Shown: piece by piece, positions 24,249 to 30,040 of the stretch
Layout: each line of letters opens with the position of its first letter
Numbering within the stretch: position 1 is the stretch's first letter
Source: Bacteroidales bacterium
GTDB taxonomy: Bacteria > Bacteroidota > Bacteroidia > Bacteroidales > F082
Length of the DNA stretch: 30,040 nt
NCBI GenBank assembly: GCA_029983675.1
Contig: JASBYY010000037.1
Coordinates: 1 to 30,040 of the forward strand
Reading direction: 5' to 3'
The notes under the pieces: generated by a model
Seen by the model: the letters and a program-made list of their open reading frames with translations, nothing else
What the model was told of the DNA's origin: nothing
The model's database searches: none
Program-made: the position numbers and the translations under genes

Positions 24249-24256
24249 TATTTTTG
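24249..24256 (+). promoter_or_regulatory. -7 box of the ruvX-def promoter
   Basis: TATTTTTG exactly matches TAnnTTTG, 20 bases before the ruvX ATG. It probably drives ruvX, def and the TPR lipoprotein gene. Confidence 0.6.
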
Positions 24257-24276
24257 CACATCGAAATCATGCTGAT

Positions 24277-24699
24277 ATGGCGAGGATTATGGCTTTGGAC
24301 TTAGGCAGAAAACGATGTGGCGTGGCGGTTACCGATCCGCTGCAAATCATCGCTACGGGACTGGCAACGGTTGAGTCGGCCAAACTGCCTGATTTTGTAG
24401 TGGATTACATTGCAAAAGAGGAAGTGGAACTGATTGTCATCGGCGAACCGAAAGACATGCGCAACAATCCGTCCGACTGCTCGAAATACATCGAACCGAT
24501 TGTCAACCGGTTGCGCAAACTGCTGCCGCAGATGAAAATGGTGCGTTTCGACGAACGTTTTACCTCGGCCATTGCACACCAAGCCATGATTGACTCCGGA
24601 CTGAAGAAGAAGCAACGCCAAGACAAGGCCTTGGTGGATACCATAGCCGCGACCATCATTTTACAGTCGTATATGGGGTACAAGGAGCGGATGGTTTGA
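24277..24699 (+). CDS. ruvX: RuvX/YqgF, RNase H-fold nuclease
   Basis: The 140-residue protein matches the YqgF/RuvX family in size. The first catalytic-type aspartate is Asp8 in MALDLGRKRCGVAV. The middle motif is VIGEPKDMRNNPSD, followed by FDERFTS, and the last acidic site is in KALVDTIAATIILQ. Members act in pre-16S rRNA 5' end processing and possibly in Holliday junction resolution. It is first in a plus-strand group with def and a TPR lipoprotein gene, a recurring neighbourhood in Bacteroidetes. Confidence 0.93.
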   Translation: MARIMALDLGRKRCGVAVTDPLQIIATGLATVESAKLPDFVVDYIAKEEVELIVIGEPKDMRNNPSDCSKYIEPIVNRLRKLLPQMKMVRFDERFTSAIAHQAMIDSGLKKKQRQDKALVDTIAATIILQSYMGYKERMV

Positions 24700-24763
24700 A
24701 GCCTCAGAGATTTACGGATTGGCGGACAAAAAACAACTAACAACTGAATAACAGACAACTAAT

Positions 24764-25330
24764 ATGATATTACCTATTGTAGCATACGGTCATCCGGTTT
24801 TGAAAGCCGTCGCGAGCAACATCACTCCCGACTATCCCGATTTGGAAACGCTTATCGCAGACATGTACGAAACCATGGCCCATTCTTCGGGAGTCGGACT
24901 TGCAGCCCCGCAAATCAACAAGTCGATACGACTGTTTGTCATCGACACCAACCCGTTTTATCCCGATTATCCCGATGGCAAGGGCTTCACGCAAACCTTT
25001 ATCAATGCGCAGATCTTAGAGACTTTTGGCGATGATGTTCCGTTTACAGAAGGTTGTCTGAGTTTGCCTCATATTTATGAAGAAGTGGTTCGTAAAGATA
25101 AGATACGCATCCGTTTCCTTGACGAGCATTTTGTAGAGCACGAAGAAGTGTTCGAAGGCATACGTTCCAGAGTCATTCAACATGAATACGACCATTTGGA
25201 GGGCCATGTCCATGTCGATCGCATCGCACCGGTACGCAAATTGTTGTTGGCGGGTAAGTTGCGCGATATTTCCGAAGGCAAATGCGATGTGGATTACAAG
25301 ATGATTTTTCCGAAGAAAAAACGCAGATGA
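24764..25330 (+). CDS. def: Peptide deformylase
   Basis: The 188-residue protein has all three deformylase motifs: GVGLAAPQ (43-50), EGCLS with metal ligand Cys98, and HEYDHLEG with His140, Glu141 and His144. It removes the formyl group from nascent proteins in the cytoplasm. The ~20-residue insertion between the first two motifs (about 60-80, NPFYPDYPDGKG) is seen in Bacteroidetes-type enzymes. The 64 bases before the ATG are rich in A and C (repeated CAACT/ACAAC), an unstructured leader without a Shine-Dalgarno sequence. Confidence 0.96.
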   Translation: MILPIVAYGHPVLKAVASNITPDYPDLETLIADMYETMAHSSGVGLAAPQINKSIRLFVIDTNPFYPDYPDGKGFTQTFINAQILETFGDDVPFTEGCLSLPHIYEEVVRKDKIRIRFLDEHFVEHEEVFEGIRSRVIQHEYDHLEGHVHVDRIAPVRKLLLAGKLRDISEGKCDVDYKMIFPKKKRR

Positions 25331-25374
25331 ATCATGCTGTAAATAGTTGAAAATTATCACATAAACGTTTAAAG

Positions 25375-25908
25375 ATGAATAAATTATTGAATCTTTTGCT
25401 TGGAGTTGCCGTTGTGCTGTCCGTTGCAGCCTGCGGCCCTAAAAAGGTGAGCGAAGCCGACTTGAAAAAGGCGGAAGCCTCGTTGTTTAATGCAGATGCC
25501 ACTGTCAATCAGGAGTCTGTTCCCGGCATGATTGAAACGTACTGCCGTTTTGCCGATGAGAATCCCGGCAACGCATTGGCGCCACAATACCTTTTCAAGG
25601 CCTTCGAGGTGGCCGTCAACTTCGGGGAACCGGAAGATGCGCTTGAAACGGGCAACAAATTGGCTGCAAGTTACCCCGAGTACGAAAAAACGTCCGTCGC
25701 TCTGTTCATGATGGGGTCGCTGGTTTACGAAGACAAGCTGCACGATTTGGACAAGGCGCGTGCCATGTACGATAAAATCCTCAGCGATTATCCGGATAGC
25801 GATTTCGCACCTTCGGCGGAGCAGGCCATTAAGAATTTGGGAAAGACACCGGAGGAACTGATTCGGGAGTTCGAGCTGATGAATGCCGATACCACTGTGA
25901 TCCAATAA
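25375..25908 (+). CDS. TPR-type lipoprotein
   Basis: The protein has 177 residues. The lipoprotein signal ends at LSVAAC with predicted lipidated Cys20. The rest is helical and resembles two or three tetratricopeptide-like repeats, for example NPGNALAPQYLFKAFEVAVNF and LDKARAMYDKILSDYPDSDFAPSAEQAIKNLG, the latter also seen in BamD/YbgF-like proteins. A role as an envelope scaffold or adaptor is inferred. It is last in the ruvX-def group and is followed by a clear terminator. Confidence 0.85.
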   Translation: MNKLLNLLLGVAVVLSVAACGPKKVSEADLKKAEASLFNADATVNQESVPGMIETYCRFADENPGNALAPQYLFKAFEVAVNFGEPEDALETGNKLAASYPEYEKTSVALFMMGSLVYEDKLHDLDKARAMYDKILSDYPDSDFAPSAEQAIKNLGKTPEELIREFELMNADTTVIQ

Positions 25909-25930
25909 GAATTTGAAAAGACAAACTTTG

Positions 25931-25957
25931 AAAAACGCCCTTTGTGGCGTTTTTTTT
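25931..25957 (+). terminator. Rho-independent terminator after the TPR lipoprotein gene
   Basis: ACGCC (25935-25939) pairs with GGCGT (25946-25950) around a six-base loop. An A-run before and eight Ts after the stem extend it. Confidence 0.85.
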
Positions 25958-26005
25958 GTGCTGCATAGTGAGGATTTTTGGCACGCATGGTGTTGTTTCT
26001 TAGTA

Positions 26006-26169
26006 AGGCTGTCTCAAGACAAATATGTTATTAAGCAATAGCACGGCGTTTCTGCGGGTGTCCAAATGCAAGACGCTGATATTGAGATGAAACGAACGTA
26101 CTTGAAGGACGTGATAAAGCGCAAATGCCGAAGGTAACGCAGCGGCTGGGCATTGATGAGACACAGCCT
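26006..26169. mobile_element. Second palindromic repeat element, MITE-like (164 bp)
   Basis: AGGCTGTCTCA (26006-26016) and TGAGACACAGCCT (26157-26169) are terminal inverted repeats differing by a two-base insertion. Inside, GCGTT...GCGG and CAAATGC on the left oppose related sequence on the right, and AATGCC (26124-26129) pairs locally with GGCATT (26149-26154). There is no coding capacity with recognisable homology, no transposase and no clear target duplication. It lies in a 610-base gap. Confidence 0.4.
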
Positions 26170-26490
26170 CGCAATTTTTTCCGCAAAAGACTTGCAATCT
26201 TGAAAAAAATGTCGTAATATTGCAATGTTATTAACGCCAAGTCGATGAAAGACATTGTTTTGCATATCGAACCGTTGGGACACCTTGTGCGGAAAGCACA
26301 GACTTTTCCCTATTGCCGTTTTGGCTTCAAGGTTTGGGACATCCGATGGCTCTGCTTTGACAAGAGACCGTGTCGCTTGTCCTTCCGCTTGGGCTGAATT
26401 TCCGCCGGAAGGATGACAGACGCAGTGTGAAGCCACCAAGCGTGCAGCAAGGCGAAAAAGGCTTCATGCAAGGAAAAAAAAGCCGACAAA
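26170..26490. other. Unassigned intergenic stretch before the T9SS cargo gene
   Basis: I see no convincing gene. It contains a perfect 8-bp inverted repeat (TCCTTCCG 26380-26387, CGGAAGGA 26406-26413) and GGCTTCA at 26323-26329 and 26460-26466 with the inverse TGAAGCC at 26428-26434. A seven-of-eight -7 box (TAATATTG) lies near 26215 and would give a leader of about 300 bases for the next gene. A 50-codon frame at 26245-26397 lacks supporting evidence. Confidence 0.4.
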
Positions 26491-26520
26491 CAATTCAACA
26501 ATCAACAATTCAACAATCAT
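26491..26520 (+). repeat. Two-copy 15-bp tandem repeat ending at the start codon
   Basis: CAATTCAACAATCAA (26491-26505) is followed by CAATTCAACAATCAT (26506-26520), a direct duplication. The second copy ends in the first two bases of the ATG at 26519, so the repeat forms the translation-initiation leader. Confidence 0.7.
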
Positions 26521-27478
26521 GAACAAATTATACAAAAAGGTCCTTTTCGCTCTGCTGATAGCGGCGGCAGGCGCGACGAAGGCACAAATCCACGAATTCG
26601 CTCCAATTGGGGCAGAGTGGCATTACGACTACTCCGAGATCATGGTTCAAGGTTTTGTCAAAATATGTGCTGTGAAAGATACCGTAATCGGTGATTTGCA
26701 CTGCACAAAACTCCAAAAGGAGAGGCATGGTTACGGATACTCTTCTGGACCGTTCCATTCCATTTTCGGGTACGAGTATGTGACACAAATTGGTGACTCC
26801 GTCATGATATATCGTAACGGAAATTTCCACAAACTTTTCGATTTCAGTAGCTCTATCGGCGATACATGGGCGGTTGTCGGAGAAGAAGACGTATGCGAAG
26901 AGAGTTTTGGTACAGTGCATGTCGTAGGCAAAGGCACGGAAACAATTAATGGAATTGACCTGAGATATATATTGGTGGTCGATGACGTTCACTCTTATTG
27001 GGGGTATGGACACACCATGTATGACTCGCCACCGGTGTCTCCAAATGATACGGTTAAAATTATCGAGCATATTGGTCCGATTGGAAGTTACTTGTTGCCT
27101 CGTCAAAGATGCTTGTTAGACAATATGGAAGGTGGTGATTTACGCTGCTATTCGGATGATAACTTGGGCTATCTTAACTATAATCCCGAAAGATTCTGCG
27201 ATTATATCAATGAGGAGTATCAAGCGATTGAAGAAATGTCTTTAGGCAATGAGTTGCAAGTGTTCCCTAATCCTTGTAACAATTTCCTAACCGTTGTATT
27301 GCCTAAAAAAGATCAGTATGTTGTTGCAATTTATGACAATTTTGGCAAGATCGTGGCACGTCGAAATATACATGAGAATCTAATAGAATTAGGTTTAACG
27401 GGATTCAGTCCAGGATTCTATTATCTAACTGCCAATAATGGATTTAGCAATTTTTCTACAATAATCATTAAAAAATAA
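26519..27478 (+). CDS. Secreted protein with T9SS type A C-terminal sorting domain
   Basis: The protein has 319 residues. The signal peptide is MNKLYKKVLFALLIAAAGATKAQ (about 1-23). The mature N-terminal part starts HEFAPIGAEWHYDYSE, an opening often seen in Bacteroidetes secreted proteins, and has no catalytic motif I recognise. The last ~75 residues are a Por secretion tail: LQVFPNPCNNFLTV (the PNP motif), VAIYDNFGKIV, then ELGLTGFSPGFYYLTANNG and a KK ending. This directs export across the outer membrane by the type IX system and usually cleavage by PorU. The second half of the gene is AT-rich compared with the first. The metalloprotease gene follows after five bases, so they likely share a transcript. 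Confidence 0.87.
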   Translation: MNKLYKKVLFALLIAAAGATKAQIHEFAPIGAEWHYDYSEIMVQGFVKICAVKDTVIGDLHCTKLQKERHGYGYSSGPFHSIFGYEYVTQIGDSVMIYRNGNFHKLFDFSSSIGDTWAVVGEEDVCEESFGTVHVVGKGTETINGIDLRYILVVDDVHSYWGYGHTMYDSPPVSPNDTVKIIEHIGPIGSYLLPRQRCLLDNMEGGDLRCYSDDNLGYLNYNPERFCDYINEEYQAIEEMSLGNELQVFPNPCNNFLTVVLPKKDQYVVAIYDNFGKIVARRNIHENLIELGLTGFSPGFYYLTANNGFSNFSTIIIKK

Positions 27479-27483
27479 TCACT

Positions 27484-30040
27484 ATGAAAAAAATATTATT
27501 CATCGCATTCTTTTCCTTGATCGTTATTATTGGGTATTCTCAATTTAACTATAGTTGTGAAATAGAAGATAATACTGATGCAACTCCAAATATAGAAACA
27601 ATATTAAAGTACATTCCAGATGAGTTTACTACAATAAAATATGTGAAGGCGAACTTCCATTTTATGATGAAATCTGACTCTACTTTAAATTTCCGACCTT
27701 TTGATGATGGTCTTGGTAATTGTTCTTTTACTGCATACGATTATTCAAACCAAATAGTTAGTTATGTAAATCAACGTTTGTCTGGTAATGAACAGATGCA
27801 TTTACCTCCAGGAAATGCGACACAGGTGTTGGAAAGAAAATATCGAATAATACTAAAGGACGTTTATTTCCATTATGACGATGATGCATATACTTACAAC
27901 AGTTCTTCTTCAGGCCATCTATCTTGTAGTGAAATTAATTATTATAGTGCTTATCCTGAAAGTGAGATTAACGTTTTTTTTGTTTACGATGATAACATCA
28001 ATGGTTACCAAGGAGGAGGAAATGCTAATATGTCTGGCAACAGGTATGTTCGAATAAAAGCTTCGTGGCAAAAATACAGAGATGGAGGTGGATGTGATGG
28101 CTTTTGGGGGGATTCTTGGACATTAATCCATGAAATAGGCCACAATCTCGGTTTGAATCATACAATGCATTATTCATCTGGTGGGTGTTGTGACTATTGC
28201 GATGATGGTTGTTCAGATACGCCGACACGGCATGAGATAATAGAAATGGGAGAACCTGATCCATGTCCACATTGGGGAAACGAAGGTTCTAACTATTCAA
28301 ATAATGCGATGGATTACTCCGGACTTGTTGCCATTACACCTCAGCAATTAGGGATCGTTCATCATACACTGACACATGACATGTTGCTCTATCTTGAGGA
28401 TAATTATTGTTCCATTAATAGCAGTGTACCTGAACATCGAATTGCGAACCAACAGAGTTTAACATGGCAGAATAATCGAATCATGATGAACAATCTAATA
28501 ATTGAAGGGGGCTGCTCGCTTACAATTAAAGATTGTTGGATTCATATTCCAAGTAATGCTTGTATCATTGTCGAGCCTGATGGAGAACTTATTATTGACA
28601 ATGCAATTATTACCAATAAATGTGGCGTGATGTGGCAAGGCATTCAAGTGTGGGGCGACAAGGACAAGCACCAGTTCATGGAAAACAATCATTACTGGCA
28701 GGGTGTCATCGAGTTGAAAAACAATGCCGTGATTGAGAATGCCAAGGTCGCCATCGATCTGTGGAACCCGTCGGCAGCCAGTCCCGAACTCACCACGGGT
28801 GGCATCGTCCGCGCTTCAAACTCCAGCTTCATCAACAACGCCCGCGCCGTCCACTTCCATCCCTATGAGAACCGGTTCCAGCATCCACAACATCCCGAAC
28901 AGACGGTTGTCAGAGACAATGTTTCCTATTTCCACAACTGCACCTTTGCGGTAAACAGCGACTATTCGGGTCCAGACGCCTTTATCTCGCATGTGAATCT
29001 TTTCAAAGTGCGTGGTGTCAGGTTCACGGCCTGTGATTTCCGGTTAGAAGACAACCCGTTCAACCACCAATGGCCGATCGGCATCCACGGATATGATGCT
29101 GGGTTTATCGTGGATGGCAGTTACAACATGCTTTCCAATGGCACCGTCGGTGTCAATAAGAAATCGACTTTTGACAACTTCTTTAAGGCAGTGGTTTCGA
29201 CCAATGATGGTTTTGTCGGAGGAAGAACTTTCACCGTGAAGGCTACGAACTTCACTAACAATCAATACGGTGTTTTTGCTCACCTTTCAGGCTACGGGAC
29301 CGTGTTGAACTCGAACTTTGAGGTGGGTCAACGGAGATACGGGTGTCCTGCCGGTATTTATGCAGAATTGACCCCTCAATTAACCATTGAGCAGGACACT
29401 TTCACAATGGCTCAGGTCCATCCGGAAGAGTACTACGGCGTCATCACCAAGGACTCGAAATCTGTCAATCAGGTTTATGGGAATGTGTTCAAAAATCTGT
29501 ATTGCGGCAATGTTGCAGTGGACGTCAACCATAAACTGCAAGACATAAAATCGGGTCTTATTTACCGCTGCAATGAGAACTACGACAACAAATGTGATTT
29601 TTATGTTTCTAGTGAAAATCCAAATCCATTTGGCGATAATGGCATCCAACAAAACCAAGGCATGGTTGGAGAAACGGCAAACAACACATTCAGCCAGTCA
29701 AGTCCGGGAAACAATCCGAAACACATCCTTAACTATGGTGACTACGGTATTTATTATTACTATGACGAATCCCAGTACGATGAAACACCTATGTATACGT
29801 ATAATGTGACAAGAATTGGAACTTCAGACACTGTAGGATGCCCCGTGCATTATGCTTTCAGTGGCATCTCCACCGATACCATGTCTCCGGTTGTTCCGCA
29901 GTACAAGAGGCAACAGCTTGAAAATGACTACTACAACGCCTACAGCATCTACAACACCCTCAAGGCGGCCTACGACAGCAAGATCGACGGAGGCAACACA
30001 CAGGGCACCGTCAGCGACATTGAAAACGCCCAGCCGGACA
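27484..30040 (+). CDS. M43-type (cytophagalysin/pappalysin) metalloprotease with beta-helix region, 3' partial
   Basis: The frame starts at ATG 27484 with a signal-like MKKILFIAFFSLIVIIGYS and stays open to the window edge (852 residues). Residues about 60-300 resemble an M43 metzincin: zinc motif HEIGHNLGLNH (216-226), then a Cys-rich CCDYCDDGCSDTP segment, and a Met-turn NNAMDYS with Met276. The glutamate of the motif (Glu217) is the expected general base. From about residue 320 the sequence changes to repeated short beta-type units (IIEGGCSLTIKDC, GELIIDNAIITN, GVIELKNNAVIENAKVAI), typical of a right-handed beta-helix. A T9SS tail is expected beyond the window. Base composition jumps near residue 380. 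The substrate is unknown. Confidence 0.82.
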   Translation, partial: MKKILFIAFFSLIVIIGYSQFNYSCEIEDNTDATPNIETILKYIPDEFTTIKYVKANFHFMMKSDSTLNFRPFDDGLGNCSFTAYDYSNQIVSYVNQRLSGNEQMHLPPGNATQVLERKYRIILKDVYFHYDDDAYTYNSSSSGHLSCSEINYYSAYPESEINVFFVYDDNINGYQGGGNANMSGNRYVRIKASWQKYRDGGGCDGFWGDSWTLIHEIGHNLGLNHTMHYSSGGCCDYCDDGCSDTPTRHEIIEMGEPDPCPHWGNEGSNYSNNAMDYSGLVAITPQQLGIVHHTLTHDMLLYLEDNYCSINSSVPEHRIANQQSLTWQNNRIMMNNLIIEGGCSLTIKDCWIHIPSNACIIVEPDGELIIDNAIITNKCGVMWQGIQVWGDKDKHQFMENNHYWQGVIELKNNAVIENAKVAIDLWNPSAASPELTTGGIVRASNSSFINNARAVHFHPYENRFQHPQHPEQTVVRDNVSYFHNCTFAVNSDYSGPDAFISHVNLFKVRGVRFTACDFRLEDNPFNHQWPIGIHGYDAGFIVDGSYNMLSNGTVGVNKKSTFDNFFKAVVSTNDGFVGGRTFTVKATNFTNNQYGVFAHLSGYGTVLNSNFEVGQRRYGCPAGIYAELTPQLTIEQDTFTMAQVHPEEYYGVITKDSKSVNQVYGNVFKNLYCGNVAVDVNHKLQDIKSGLIYRCNENYDNKCDFYVSSENPNPFGDNGIQQNQGMVGETANNTFSQSSPGNNPKHILNYGDYGIYYYYDESQYDETPMYTYNVTRIGTSDTVGCPVHYAFSGISTDTMSPVVPQYKRQQLENDYYNAYSIYNTLKAAYDSKIDGGNTQGTVSDIENAQPD

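Noticed and set aside
26245..26397. 50-codon plus-strand frame after a weak -7 box
   Set aside because: Composition is rich in Cys, Arg and Phe without a recognisable fold, and it is contained in repeat-like DNA.
26014..26439. 141-codon open frame on the minus strand and overlapping shorter frames
   Set aside because: It covers the second palindromic element and unassigned DNA, has no domain or signal I recognise and has irregular codon use; more likely non-coding.

Overview
The window looks like a chromosomal segment of a Bacteroidota (Bacteroidales-type) genome. The evidence is a predicted type IX secretion (T9SS) C-terminal sorting domain, a DUF4294 protein, HU-CCDC81/SPOR fusion architecture, no Shine-Dalgarno sequences, and at least eleven exact matches to the Bacteroidetes -7 promoter element TAnnTTTG placed just before genes. 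Kdo synthesis (KdsB) and an LptF/LptG permease indicate a lipopolysaccharide-bearing outer membrane. I cannot assign a genus.

Layout. 1-1.06 kb: tail of an unidentified gene, then a choline/ethanolamine-kinase-like phosphotransferase. 1.1-3.9 kb (minus): NlpC/P60 hydrolase, then SufS, SufE and SufT (iron-sulfur cluster assembly; SufBCD are not in the window). 4.0-6.3 kb (plus): Tgt and an LptF/LptG permease. 6.5-11.3 kb (plus): a run of housekeeping genes for a deoxynucleoside kinase, KdsB, an HU-TM-SPOR protein, TrmB and a HerA-like DUF853 ATPase. 11.3-12.0 kb (minus): Pcm. 12.2-15.7 kb (plus): a Gfo/Idh/MocA oxidoreductase, a lipoprotein and a polyprenyl-phosphate sugar-1-phosphate transferase (cell-surface polysaccharide initiation). 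15.7-16.4 kb (minus): DUF4294. 16.5-20.0 kb (minus): tRNA-Leu, trigger factor, ClpP and ClpX, apparently one transcription unit for nascent-chain folding and proteolysis. 20.1-20.3 kb: a palindromic MITE-like element. 20.4-21.9 kb: a multipass permease. 21.9-23.0 kb (minus): an orphan OppC/DppC-type ABC permease. 23.1 kb: tRNA-His. 23.3-24.1 kb (minus): DapD. 24.3-25.9 kb (plus): RuvX, peptide deformylase and a TPR lipoprotein. 25.9-26.5 kb: a terminator, a second palindromic element and unassigned DNA. 26.5-30.04 kb (plus): a T9SS cargo protein and an M43-type metalloprotease joined to a predicted beta-helix region that runs off the window.

Most of the window is conserved core genome. The accessory-looking part is the last 4 kb, where an AT-rich tract covers the end of the T9SS cargo gene and the protease half of the next gene, and stops abruptly inside that gene. 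Other points of interest are the HU-TM-SPOR protein as a possible nucleoid-to-septum link, a Tgt without its usual zinc cysteines, two palindromic mobile-like elements, and the tRNA-Leu/tig/clpP/clpX arrangement. I found no CRISPR array, prophage, transposase gene, toxin-antitoxin pair or recognisable defence system, and no convincing wholly new system.
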